The notes under the pieces were generated by a model. That model made no database searches, had not been told where the DNA came from, and saw only the letters and a list, made by a program, of their open reading frames with translations. Shown one piece after another: positions 42,300 through 50,928 of a stretch of 62,158 nt of DNA. Position numbers and translations under genes: made by a program. Source of the stretch: Microcella alkalica (GTDB lineage Bacteria; Actinomycetota; Actinomycetes; Actinomycetales; Microbacteriaceae); the NCBI RefSeq assembly GCF_014137945.1, contig NZ_JACGWX010000009.1, positions 1 through 62,158 of the forward strand, read 5' to 3'. The number at the start of each line of letters is the position of its first letter. Position 1 is the stretch's first letter.

Positions 42300-44771
42300 A
42301 TGTCAACGCACAAGCCGGGAGTCGTCTCCGTCGTCATCGTCAATTTCCGCGGTGTAGACGACACGATCACCGCCATCCAGCACCTTCGAGCGCTCGACTG
42401 GCCCGCCAGCAAGCTCGAGATCGTCGTGGTCGAGAATGCTTCCGGAGACGACAGCGCGGCCCGTATTCGCGCCGCCGACCCCGACGTCACGCTCATTGAG
42501 TCGTCGACGAATCTCGGATTCGCGGGCGGTTGCAACCTCGGCGTGGCCGCGAGCTCCGGGGAGTTCATCGCCCTGCTCAATAACGACGCCCGCCCCGATG
42601 CCCGGTGGATCGCAGCGGCCGTGACCGCGTTCTCCCGGTCTCCCCGCATCGGGGCCGTCGCGAGCCGTGTTCTCGATTGGGACGGCGAGAAGGTGGACTA
42701 CATCGGCGCTGCGCTCACGTGGTACGGCATGGGTTACAAGCCGATGACCGGTGATCCTGTTCCACGTTTCGCCGACTCGTCTCGCGACGTGCTCTTCGGC
42801 ACCGGCTCGGCGATGTTCGTGCGACGAAGCGTCTTTGATGAGCTAGGCGGCTTCGACGAGTCGTACTTCATGTTCTTCGAAGACGTGGATCTCGGTTGGC
42901 GACTGAACCTGCTGGGTTATCGGTTTGTTTATGAACCAGAATCCCTTGCCTACCACAAGCACCATGCTTCGATGGCGAGCTTCGGTGCGCACAAGGAGAC
43001 GCTGCTGCTGGAGCGGAACGCTTTGGCGACTCTGTACAAGAATTCCTCTGACGACACACTGGCGAGCGCCCTGCCGGCCGCGCTCATGTTGGCCGTGCGT
43101 CGTGGGATGACTCGGGCCCCGGTGGACTCAGGGTCGTTCGATCTGCGCACCCCGGGCGGCAACGAACCCCAGATGAACATCCCCCGCATGGCGGCCGCGC
43201 CCCTCGTCGCCATTGACCAGTTCGTTGATGCCCTCCCGGGCCTCCGCGCATCGCGTGACAGAATCCAGGCCGGGCGCCGGGTCTCCGACGGCGCGATCTG
43301 GCGCCTGTTCGGCATGGCCGATGCGCCGGTGCTGCAGGACGAGGAGTACCTGCGGGGGTACGAGAACATCGTGACGGCGTTCGATGTGTCGGAACGGCCG
43401 CCGACCGCTCGTGTACTTGTCATCACGGGAGACCCGATCGGCTCGAAGCTCGCCGGCCCCGCAATCCGTGCGTGGAATATGGCGGAGGCGTTCGCCAGAA
43501 CTGCAGATGTGACGCTCGTCACTCTATCGGGCGCGGAGCCGATCAGCGCCCCCTTTGCCATCGTTCACGTTCGCCCCGGTGACGAGCGGACCTTTGCGAG
43601 GTGGGAGAAGTGGGCAGATGTCATCGTCTTCCAGGGTCACGCTCTCGCCATCTTCGACTCGCTCCGGCGCAGCGAAAAGATTCTGGTCGCGGACATCTAT
43701 GACCCCATGCATCTCGAGCAGTTGGAGCAGGGCCGCGAGCTCGGAGCAGAAGCTTGGACGAAGCAGGTGTCCGACGCGACCGACGTTCTCAACGAGCAGC
43801 TGCTCCGGGCGGATTTCATAGTGTGCGCCTCCGAGCGGCAGCGTCATTTCTACCTGGGTCAGCTCGCCGCTCTCGGGCGGATCAACCCTAAAAACTACGA
43901 CGGAGATCCTGACCTGCGGGATCTCATCGATGTCGTGCCCTTCGGATTGAGCGATTCCCCACCTCGCCACGAGAACGATGTGGTCAAGGGGGTCCGCCCG
44001 GGCGTCGCTAAAGGCGACAAGCTCCTTCTGTGGAGCGGAGGGCTTTACAACTGGTTCGATCCACGAACGCTCATTCGCGCCGTCGGGGTGGTGAGCGCGC
44101 GTCGAGGCGGGGGCGTGCACCTTTACTTTCAGGGCACGAAGAACCCGAATCCGCACGTGCCTGAGATGGCGATCGTGCGAGAGTCCCGGGAGCTTGCGCG
44201 GGAGTTGGGGTTGCTCGACACTGCCGTTCACTTCAACGAATCCTGGGTCGACTTCGCCGATCGCCAGAACTACCTTACCGAGGCAGACGCGGGCGTGAGC
44301 ACCCACTACGCCCATGTCGAGACCACGTATTCGTTCCGCACCCGCATCCTCGACTACCTCTGGGCGGGCCTGCCGATGGTCGTCACGCGAGGCGACCACT
44401 TCGCCGAACTCGTGGAGCGTGAGATGCTCGGAGTGGCCGTCGACGCCGAGGACGTCGACGCGCTCGCCCTCGCCCTCGAGAAAGTGCTCTTTGATGAGGA
44501 ATTCGCGGCGCTAGCTCGCGCCAACATTGCGCTTGTCCGTGAGCAGTATAAATGGGAGGCGGTGCTCACGCCGCTCACCTCGTTCCTGTCTTCCCCGCGG
44601 CCCGCAGCCGATCGAGATGTGCTTGCAGGCGGTCCGATGGAGGGTCGACCACGACGCCGACGGAAACGCTCCGGGATCAGGCACGACATCTCGCTCGTTC
44701 TCTTCTACATGAAGAACGGCGGGCCCTCGACGGTCCTGCGGAAAGTCCGAAACCGGCTTCGAAAGCGATAG
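42300..44771 (+). CDS. Large two-domain glycosyltransferase (GT2 + GT4), copy B
   Basis: An 823-residue GT2-GT4 fusion with the same layout as the protein at 37558-40137: GT2 core 'VSVVIVNFRGVDDTITAIQH' (9-28), 'STNLGFAGGCNLGVAASSGE', 'LLNNDARPDARW', 'YFMFFEDVDLGWRLNLLGY', and GT4 region 'TARVLVITGDPIGSKLAGPA', 'VADIYDPMHLEQLEQGREL', 'ILDYLWAGLPMVVTRGDHFA'. The ATG at 42300 has AGAAGAGG 7 nt upstream. The two copies are divergent in detail, so they probably add different linkages rather than being redundant. It is divergently transcribed from the secreted repeat protein. Confidence 0.9.
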   Translation: MSTHKPGVVSVVIVNFRGVDDTITAIQHLRALDWPASKLEIVVVENASGDDSAARIRAADPDVTLIESSTNLGFAGGCNLGVAASSGEFIALLNNDARPDARWIAAAVTAFSRSPRIGAVASRVLDWDGEKVDYIGAALTWYGMGYKPMTGDPVPRFADSSRDVLFGTGSAMFVRRSVFDELGGFDESYFMFFEDVDLGWRLNLLGYRFVYEPESLAYHKHHASMASFGAHKETLLLERNALATLYKNSSDDTLASALPAALMLAVRRGMTRAPVDSGSFDLRTPGGNEPQMNIPRMAAAPLVAIDQFVDALPGLRASRDRIQAGRRVSDGAIWRLFGMADAPVLQDEEYLRGYENIVTAFDVSERPPTARVLVITGDPIGSKLAGPAIRAWNMAEAFARTADVTLVTLSGAEPISAPFAIVHVRPGDERTFARWEKWADVIVFQGHALAIFDSLRRSEKILVADIYDPMHLEQLEQGRELGAEAWTKQVSDATDVLNEQLLRADFIVCASERQRHFYLGQLAALGRINPKNYDGDPDLRDLIDVVPFGLSDSPPRHENDVVKGVRPGVAKGDKLLLWSGGLYNWFDPRTLIRAVGVVSARRGGGVHLYFQGTKNPNPHVPEMAIVRESRELARELGLLDTAVHFNESWVDFADRQNYLTEADAGVSTHYAHVETTYSFRTRILDYLWAGLPMVVTRGDHFAELVEREMLGVAVDAEDVDALALALEKVLFDEEFAALARANIALVREQYKWEAVLTPLTSFLSSPRPAADRDVLAGGPMEGRPRRRRKRSGIRHDISLVLFYMKNGGPSTVLRKVRNRLRKR

Positions 44772-44814
44772 CCGTCGCCTGGCGAAGTTCGACGGGGCGC
44801 GCGAGTCCGCCCGT

Positions 44815-46341
44815 TCAATCGGTGGTTCGCTCTGCCGATGATCGGACGACGACGCCCCTCGCCTGCCGCGATACGGAGTTGGCGAGATACCCGCAGGCGA
44901 GAACGATGATCGCGAACGCAACCGAAATCGGGATCCATCCGCCGGGAGGGACCCAGTCGGGGCCTGTCAGCATCTGGTCGTATGTGCCATCCTCGCCAAC
45001 CACGTAACGCTTCATGACGTGGAGGAAGGCCACGATCTGGGCGACGCACAGGCCGAAAATGAGGTATCGCGCGATGCGATCCGTCGATTCGAGACCGTCC
45101 GCACCTCGCCGTGTGACTTGTTGATCAAGCGCCAGTCCCGACGCGACGATAAAGCACATGTACATGGCGAGCAGGTACCGGCCCTGCCAGATGTACCCCA
45201 GTTCGTCCGCGACGATTGTCTGCACCGCTGCGGGGACGATAACGATCACGCTCGCGAACGCGAGCGGGATCCATCTGTCTACGCCACGTGTCATGCCGGA
45301 GGAGAAGAGGAGGAACCCGAGCCCGGCGGCCCCGTAGGCGAGCGCGCTGAACTCGGGAGCGGGCGTGTCAAGCCATCCAAAGAAGCCGATCAACCCCTTG
45401 CCATCGTCGAACACCCCGAATGCCGCGCTCATTAAAGCCAGTCGCGGTGAGGTCGGATTGACCAGAATCGCGCTCTGGTCGTACTCGGGAAGCACGGTGA
45501 ACCAGGCGAGTGATGCCACCACCATCACGGCGCTCAGCGCAAGCGTGACGGTCGTCCAGCGAGTGCGGATTGCGTTGAAGAACCGTCGCCACCCGGTCTG
45601 CGTGATTGCCAGGAGGATCACGATGGCGACCCACAGAAACCCGATGCTTCGTGAGTTCACGACGAGCAGCGCGGTGGCAGCGATCACGATCGGGGAGAAA
45701 GTCCTCCAGACCCCGCGAGGTGCTTGCTGGAGCGAAGAGAGTACGAGGAGATAGAGCGCGAGCGTGCCTGCCGCCTCCACGCCATTGGGGTTGACGCTTC
45801 CTCCCAAGTACAAGGCCATTGGAGTGGTCGCGGCGACGAACGCCACCATGCTCCACCGCGGCGCTCGGCGCATCCTCCTCAGTTGAGTCATCGCCAGCCC
45901 CATGAGGGCACCGAACATCAGCGCGTTGACGAACCTCATGGCGTACAAGGCCAACTCGCCCGTGAAGAAGAGGGTGGGCCAGCCTACGAGATAGTAAAAC
46001 AAGGGACTGTTGAGCGCGGCCGACGTGCCCGTCGAGGTCGGGGACCGGAGGTCATCAGCGACAGCGCCAGGCGGAGCGCAGTCTGGCGTCACGCTCGGTT
46101 GGAAAGCGAAGCACGTCAACTGCGGCGTGTTGGCGATGTACTCCGGGACGATGACGCCGGCCCATGCGGGAAAGCTCGGCCAGGCCTCCGTGACTATTTG
46201 CGCTCTCACTACTGCCGCCGCTCGAATCATATGCGCGGGTTCGTCGGGAACGGAGGCTAAGGGGGAAGCGACCGCCCATGTTGCGGCCAGAGCGACATAC
46301 GCCAGAGTGGAAAGCATGAACGTTGTCAGAAGCCGGTGCAC
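44815..46341 (-). CDS. DUF2142 family membrane protein
   Basis: A 508-residue protein with about ten or more membrane spans. The extracytoplasmic first loop begins 'SPLASVPDEPAHMIRAAAVV' (about 26-45), the DUF2142 hallmark, an acidic-residue motif like the DxE/DE site of GT-C glycosyltransferases. A loop cysteine pair ('LTCFAFQPSVTPDCAPPG') is visible. It may transfer a sugar from a polyprenyl phosphate donor to the exported chain; the activity of the family is unproven to my knowledge. Confidence 0.85.
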   Translation of the reverse strand: MHRLLTTFMLSTLAYVALAATWAVASPLASVPDEPAHMIRAAAVVRAQIVTEAWPSFPAWAGVIVPEYIANTPQLTCFAFQPSVTPDCAPPGAVADDLRSPTSTGTSAALNSPLFYYLVGWPTLFFTGELALYAMRFVNALMFGALMGLAMTQLRRMRRAPRWSMVAFVAATTPMALYLGGSVNPNGVEAAGTLALYLLVLSSLQQAPRGVWRTFSPIVIAATALLVVNSRSIGFLWVAIVILLAITQTGWRRFFNAIRTRWTTVTLALSAVMVVASLAWFTVLPEYDQSAILVNPTSPRLALMSAAFGVFDDGKGLIGFFGWLDTPAPEFSALAYGAAGLGFLLFSSGMTRGVDRWIPLAFASVIVIVPAAVQTIVADELGYIWQGRYLLAMYMCFIVASGLALDQQVTRRGADGLESTDRIARYLIFGLCVAQIVAFLHVMKRYVVGEDGTYDQMLTGPDWVPPGGWIPISVAFAIIVLACGYLANSVSRQARGVVVRSSAERTTD

Positions 46342-46445
46342 GGGTCTGTAACTCCATCTCGTAGCTCTCGATCGGCGGGACGCCGTTCTGGAGTCTATGA
46401 CCCGCCCGAGTCGGGCAAAGGGCCGCTAGGCGGCACAATGGTGCA

Positions 46446-47672
46446 ATGCCCCGCTTCGGAAGCCCCTCTGCGGGTTTCACGACGGTCGCGGCCGCGAGTG
46501 CGGTCGCAGGTGCCCTGGGGTACGCGATCACGATCGTCGCGGCTCGAATGTTCGGCGTCGAGTACGGGGCCTTCGGCGTGTTCTGGTCAGCTCTCTACTT
46601 CGGGGTGGGGGCGCTCGCCGGCGCCCAGCAGGAGTTCGCGCGCATGACCCGTTCCCTCGACCCGAATCCCACCGCGCTCCCCGCCTCCGTCGGAGCAGAG
46701 CGCATTCCCCGAGCGATCGGAGCCGCGTCCGTCGCTTCTGTGCTGGTATCGGCGGTGTCCACAGTCGCCCTGGCATTCACGGCTCTCCGTGGGGAACCGT
46801 TTGAGCACGCCGTCGCAATCGGGGTCGGCTTCGCCTTCTTCGGTCTCTACGCCGTTCTTCTCGGCATGCAGTACGGCGCGCGTCGCTGGAGAACCGTGGC
46901 GATCGCCACTGTCGCGGATCCCTTGCTTCGCATCGCCCTCATCACCGTCGTGGTCGAAGCGGGCGGCGCTCTCACTGGCGCCATCTGGGCGGCGGTCGCG
47001 CCGTTCCCGGTCCTCGCCGCCGTCCTCCTCGCCGTCAGCCTGCGCGACCGATCGCTGATCCTGGACAAGGCGGCGATCCCCGCGGCGCGGGCGGCAGCGG
47101 TGGTCGTCGCGGGCGGCGTGGCTTCTTCCTTCATCATCAACGGCGTTCCCATGCTGTTCGCGCTCGTCGCACCGGGCGAAGACCCGGCGGTGGTCTCCCG
47201 CTACGTGTTCGCATTTATTCTGATCCGTGCGCCGCTGGTGGTCGGTGCCCTCGCGCTACAGTCCTTCCTGATCGTCCACCTGCGAGATCACTCTCGGCCA
47301 AATCGAATGATCGGGATGCTCGTCCTTGCGATCGTCGCCGTCACAGGGCTGGGCGCACTGCTACTGGCGGTCGTCGGCGAGCCGATCGTCCGCGCGGTGG
47401 GTGGCGCGATCGGTGTGCCGACGACTCTCGTTCTCGTCGGCATCGCCGTCGCCTCAGGTGCGACCTCGGCACTGATCGTCGTCGGATGCTGGGCGCTGGC
47501 TCGCGAGCGTCGCCGGTTCTACGCCGCTGGCTGGTGGGCGGCGGCTTTGTCGCTGATCATTCTTGCCGCGGTGCTGCCGGGCGACGTGGAGACTCGGATC
47601 ACGGTCGCGTCTGCAATTGCACCCGTGGTCGGCGTGGTGGCGGTGCTGGCAGGGCTTCGCGCTCGAGCCTGA
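46446..47672 (+). CDS. Polysaccharide flippase-like membrane protein (MOP superfamily)
   Basis: A 408-residue protein with about ten to twelve hydrophobic helices: 'ASAVAGALGYAITIVAARMF' then 'GVEYGAFGVFWSALYFGVG' at the N terminus is Wzx-like, with few charged residues in the membrane. It would flip lipid-linked oligosaccharides. A CACAAT hexamer ends 6 nt before ATG 46446. Its presence beside an ABC exporter implies two export routes or two polymers in this region. Confidence 0.75.
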   Translation: MPRFGSPSAGFTTVAAASAVAGALGYAITIVAARMFGVEYGAFGVFWSALYFGVGALAGAQQEFARMTRSLDPNPTALPASVGAERIPRAIGAASVASVLVSAVSTVALAFTALRGEPFEHAVAIGVGFAFFGLYAVLLGMQYGARRWRTVAIATVADPLLRIALITVVVEAGGALTGAIWAAVAPFPVLAAVLLAVSLRDRSLILDKAAIPAARAAAVVVAGGVASSFIINGVPMLFALVAPGEDPAVVSRYVFAFILIRAPLVVGALALQSFLIVHLRDHSRPNRMIGMLVLAIVAVTGLGALLLAVVGEPIVRAVGGAIGVPTTLVLVGIAVASGATSALIVVGCWALARERRRFYAAGWWAAALSLIILAAVLPGDVETRITVASAIAPVVGVVAVLAGLRARA

Positions 47673-47675
47673 GCG

Positions 47676-48035
47676 TCAGCCTCGAGCCTGGGGCTCCATG
47701 TCGCGCACGCGCTTTTCGAGCAGCGCGATCGCCTCGGTCAGCGTTCGCACTTGGCTCTCGACCTTGGTCAGCTCGGCGCTGTGCTGGATGCAGACGAGGA
47801 CCAGCAGCGCGATGCTCACGAAGAACACGAGGTTGGTCGGCACGTCGATGCCGATGAGGTCAGCGACCGCGTCGAGGATCTGGGGGAACAGGCTTACGGC
47901 GAGAGCCAGGCCGCCGCCGACGAGCCACCAGCCCGCGTGACGCTCACGCAGCCGATTGCGGCGCAGCATGTCGATCACGATCAGCAGCGTGACGCTCGCC
48001 GCCGCGACGCTCAGGATGTAGCTCAGCAGACTCAT
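47676..48035 (-). CDS. DUF2304 family membrane protein
   Basis: A 119-residue protein with three hydrophobic segments and a C-terminal coiled-coil helix ('KVESQVRTLTEAIALLEKRV'). DUF2304 proteins are habitually encoded next to polyprenyl-phosphate GT2 genes, as here, where it overlaps the GT2 gene by 4 nt. Possibly a membrane partner of that enzyme. Confidence 0.85.
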   Translation of the reverse strand: MSLLSYILSVAAASVTLLIVIDMLRRNRLRERHAGWWLVGGGLALAVSLFPQILDAVADLIGIDVPTNLVFFVSIALLVLVCIQHSAELTKVESQVRTLTEAIALLEKRVRDMEPQARG

Positions 48036-48763
48036 CGGTCCGTTCCTCCCGAGGTGGGTCGCGCGTAGGCGAAGAAGAGGGCGAATACCGCGCGGAGCAG
48101 GTACACGGCCGACTTCACGGGATTGTGCGAGGGCACGCCGGCGGAACGCTCGCGCATGGCCACCGGCACCTGTCGCACTGTCAGCCCGTTCTTCGCCGCG
48201 ATGACGAGGGCCTCGATCGTGTCGCCTAGATACTCAGCCGGCATCTCGCGAGCGAAGAGGGCGATCGCTCGAGGGCCGCACGCCTTGAAGCCGGAGGTCG
48301 TGTCGGTGAGGCGCGTTCGCGTGGCGTGACTGAGCGTAGAGCTCAGGAATCGCATGGCCCACTTTCGCGGACCGCGCACCTCGTAGTCGCCGATGCCGGC
48401 GAAGCGGGCTCCGATGACAATGTCAGCGTCGGCGAGCACCTCCAGCAGGTCGGTGACGTGTCCGGGGTCATGCTGCCCGTCCGCGTCGATCTGAATCGCC
48501 ACGTCGAACCCGTTCTCCGCCGCGAAGCGATATCCGGCCCTCATGGCGCCGCCCACTCCGAGGTTGATCGGCAGGTGCAGCACGCCGGCTCCGGCCCTTC
48601 GCGCGACCGCAGCGGTGTCATCGCGCGAGCCGTCGTCGATGACCAGGCACGAAGCGGTCGGAACCTCGCGCGCGACCTCTGCAATGACGTCCGCCACCGA
48701 CTCGGATTCGTTGTACGCCGGAATGATGACGAGAACGCGACGGCCAGAGCTGACGTCATCCAC
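48032..48763 (-). CDS. DPM-like polyprenyl-phosphate glycosyltransferase (GT2)
   Basis: A 243-residue GT2 enzyme: 'VLVIIPAYNESESVADVIAE' (about 9-28), 'CLVIDDGSRDDTAAVARR', 'NLGVGGAMRAGYRFA', 'VAIQIDADGQHDPGHV' (DAD) and 'LTDTTSGFKACG' match dolichol-phosphate-mannose synthase-like proteins. It would charge polyprenyl phosphate with a sugar for GT-C type transferases such as the DUF2142 protein. GTG 48763 has GGAAGGAC 8 nt upstream and overlaps the previous gene by 8 nt; a longer frame to 48967 exists but overlaps that gene by 212 nt. Confidence 0.87.
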   Translation of the reverse strand: MDDVSSGRRVLVIIPAYNESESVADVIAEVAREVPTASCLVIDDGSRDDTAAVARRAGAGVLHLPINLGVGGAMRAGYRFAAENGFDVAIQIDADGQHDPGHVTDLLEVLADADIVIGARFAGIGDYEVRGPRKWAMRFLSSTLSHATRTRLTDTTSGFKACGPRAIALFAREMPAEYLGDTIEALVIAAKNGLTVRQVPVAMRERSAGVPSHNPVKSAVYLLRAVFALFFAYARPTSGGTDR

Positions 48764-49637
48764 GGGCGGCCGTCCTTCCGAGAACGTGATGAAGAAGCTG
48801 GCGACGGAGCTCGCGATCTGAGGCTCCGCCCGGAAGCAGAGTGAGAGCGTTGAGGCGTGAGGTGAGGTGGGAGCGCGCGGCTCGTGCCGCGCGGCTCCAG
48901 CCCAGGCTGCGACAGCGTTCATCCCATTCTGCGAAGAGCGCGCGTTCCTCGGCGAAGCGAGCGCCATCCTTCGCCGTCACCGACGAGACGCTACGTGCAT
49001 GCCGGCGGTACTCGAAGAGCACTTCGTCGTCGACGAGCATCGAGCCGCCGCTCGCGAGTAGCTGCAGCTGCAGATGAAGGTCGAGCACGACTTCGAAGCG
49101 AGGGTCGAAGGAATGCTCGCGCACAGCATCCGTTCGCCAGACGATCGAGGGGAAATATGTCCAGTTGCCGCGAAGAAGGCTGCGCATCGTGGCCTCGCCG
49201 CCCACGATTCCGGGGCGCGGGCGCATCCATTGCTTCACACGATCCCCCAGCGGCGACGAGGCCTGGCCTCGGTCATCGATGACCTGCACGCCGGGCTGGT
49301 AGTAGGTCGCGCCGCTCGAAGCCATCCGGCTCAGGGCCCTCTCCACGTACTGAGGCCGAAGTCGGTCGTCGCACCCCATTATCGCGAGCAGTGCCTCCTC
49401 AGCCAGTTCGACCGCCTGGCGGAATGAGGACGAGACCCCGCCATTGCTCTCGTTGCGGACGTACCGGATGCGGGGATGCGCAAGCCCGACGAGCCACTCG
49501 CCCGGGCGCCGATTGGGGTGGGCGTCGTCGATCACCGTCAGTGTCCACTCCGAGCTCGATTGAGCGAGGACGCTTTGCACGGATTCGCGGAAGAGCGCTT
49601 CATCGCCGTAGAAGGGCATGACGATGTGGAGGGGCAT
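48756..49637 (-). CDS. GT2 family glycosyltransferase
   Basis: A 293-residue enzyme with 'LHIVMPFYGDEALFRESVQS' (3-22), 'TLTVIDDAHPNRRPG', 'NGGVSSSFRQAVELAEEALL' and 'IMGCDDRLRPQYVERAL' (CDD in the DxD place). Leaderless-type ATG at 49637. First of a GT2/GT2/DUF2304 set of overlapping genes. Confidence 0.87.
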   Translation of the reverse strand: MPLHIVMPFYGDEALFRESVQSVLAQSSSEWTLTVIDDAHPNRRPGEWLVGLAHPRIRYVRNESNGGVSSSFRQAVELAEEALLAIMGCDDRLRPQYVERALSRMASSGATYYQPGVQVIDDRGQASSPLGDRVKQWMRPRPGIVGGEATMRSLLRGNWTYFPSIVWRTDAVREHSFDPRFEVVLDLHLQLQLLASGGSMLVDDEVLFEYRRHARSVSSVTAKDGARFAEERALFAEWDERCRSLGWSRAARAARSHLTSRLNALTLLPGGASDRELRRQLLHHVLGRTAARG

Positions 49638-49643
49638 CGCTCC

Positions 49644-49649
49644 AGACTA
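49644..49649 (-). promoter_or_regulatory. -10 element of the GT2 operon at 49637
   Basis: TAGTCT on the minus strand, 6 nt (GGAGCG) before the ATG. Confidence 0.45.
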
Positions 49650-49653
49650 GGCG

Positions 49654-50928
49654 CTAGCCGCGCAGCCGCCCTCGCCATGAGCGCTCGCGCGCCGCGACGA
49701 GCGCCGCGATCACGAAGAGCATGAAGCCTCCCTCGACGAGCAGGTAGCTCTCGGTCATGCTCGTCGTCGCGAGCAGCACGAGGACGAGCGCCGGCCAGAC
49801 ATGCACCGTCGAGCGACGCTCCGTCGCGACGAGCCACGCGCGCACGAAGGCAAGACCCAGCGCGACCAGGAGGAGGCCGAGGCCGATGAATCCGAGTTGC
49901 AGCGTCGCATCCACGTAGGCGTTGAGAGCCGACTCGGGCTGCCGGCCGACGGCGTCGCGCACCACCAGGAAGGGGTAGCGATCCTCACGCCAGGCGCCGA
50001 GCCACCCCCAGCCCTGCGCCGGGTACTGGCCGATGAACTTCTCCAGGTCGGCCCAGACGCTCGTGCGGATCGTGACATCCGCCGTGGCGCCCGCCAGGGC
50101 GAGCAGCTGCTGGCGAAAGAGCCAGCCGAGCGTCGTCGCCACGATCGCCGATATGAGCAGCACGCTCTGCACGGCCGGCCGCCGCTCCGCGGGAAGGCGG
50201 CGCAGCAGCACGAGCACGAGGCCGGCGGCGAGCACGGCCGCGAGCACGACGCCGGTCACGGGGGAGCGGGCGAAGACGATCGTCCCCGCAGCGAGCACGA
50301 GTGAGAAGATCGTGAGACCGCGCGGCACGGAGCGGGTGCGGTATTCGATCCAGAAGCTCAGTGCGGCGAGGCCGCCGAGGAAGGCGAAGTAGTTGCGCGT
50401 GCCCGCAAGGCCCTCGACGGGTCCGCCGACTGCGAGGTTGCCCGTGATGCCGATGAAGTGCAGCGGGGTGTCGATGATGATGCCCGACAGGATCTCGAGC
50501 GCGAACGACACCACGAGCACGAAGCGCAGAGCGTTGCCCACGCCGCGCACGATCTGGATCGTGTCGCGCACGAGCGCGATGTACAGCCCCAGGAAGGCGA
50601 ACGCGAGCATGTACGGCATGCTGCCGAAGGTGGCGATCGGGTACTGGCTCCAGAAGCTGCTGGCGACCATGAACCCGACGAGCGCGAGCAGCGAGAGGGG
50701 CAGGATGCCCCGCCATTCCACGCGCTCCGGCTGGCCCGCGAGCGACAGGGCCGCGAGCACGACCAGGCCCGCGAGCACCGCGAGGGCTCCCGGCCAGCCG
50801 AGGAACGCCCGCACCGCGTGCATGCAGAGCGCGACGACGATGGCGACCTCGGTGAGCGCCTGCGTGAAGCGCGGCGACGCGAGCGCCGAGCGCCCGGCGT
50901 CGAGAAGCGAGCGGGCGCGGTCGGTCAT
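49654..50928 (-). CDS. O-antigen ligase/polymerase-like membrane protein, copy 1
   Basis: A 424-residue protein with ten or more membrane spans. The periplasmic region 'RTSVWADLEKFIGQYPAQGW' then 'GWLGAW' and 'ESALNAYVDATLQLGFIGLG' is the Wzy_C/WaaL pattern (R-x3-W ... P-x2-G-x-G, then H/N-N-x-Y). It would ligate or polymerise an undecaprenyl-linked glycan outside the cell. The ATG at 50928 overlaps the previous gene's stop by 4 nt. Confidence 0.87.
   Translation of the reverse strand: MTDRARSLLDAGRSALASPRFTQALTEVAIVVALCMHAVRAFLGWPGALAVLAGLVVLAALSLAGQPERVEWRGILPLSLLALVGFMVASSFWSQYPIATFGSMPYMLAFAFLGLYIALVRDTIQIVRGVGNALRFVLVVSFALEILSGIIIDTPLHFIGITGNLAVGGPVEGLAGTRNYFAFLGGLAALSFWIEYRTRSVPRGLTIFSLVLAAGTIVFARSPVTGVVLAAVLAAGLVLVLLRRLPAERRPAVQSVLLISAIVATTLGWLFRQQLLALAGATADVTIRTSVWADLEKFIGQYPAQGWGWLGAWREDRYPFLVVRDAVGRQPESALNAYVDATLQLGFIGLGLLLVALGLAFVRAWLVATERRSTVHVWPALVLVLLATTSMTESYLLVEGGFMLFVIAALVAARERSWRGRLRG

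Noticed and set aside
48764-48967. 68-codon N-terminal extension of the DPM-like GT2 gene
   Set aside because: It overlaps the preceding gene by 212 nt; GTG 48763 has a good ribosome-binding site and begins just before the GT2 core.
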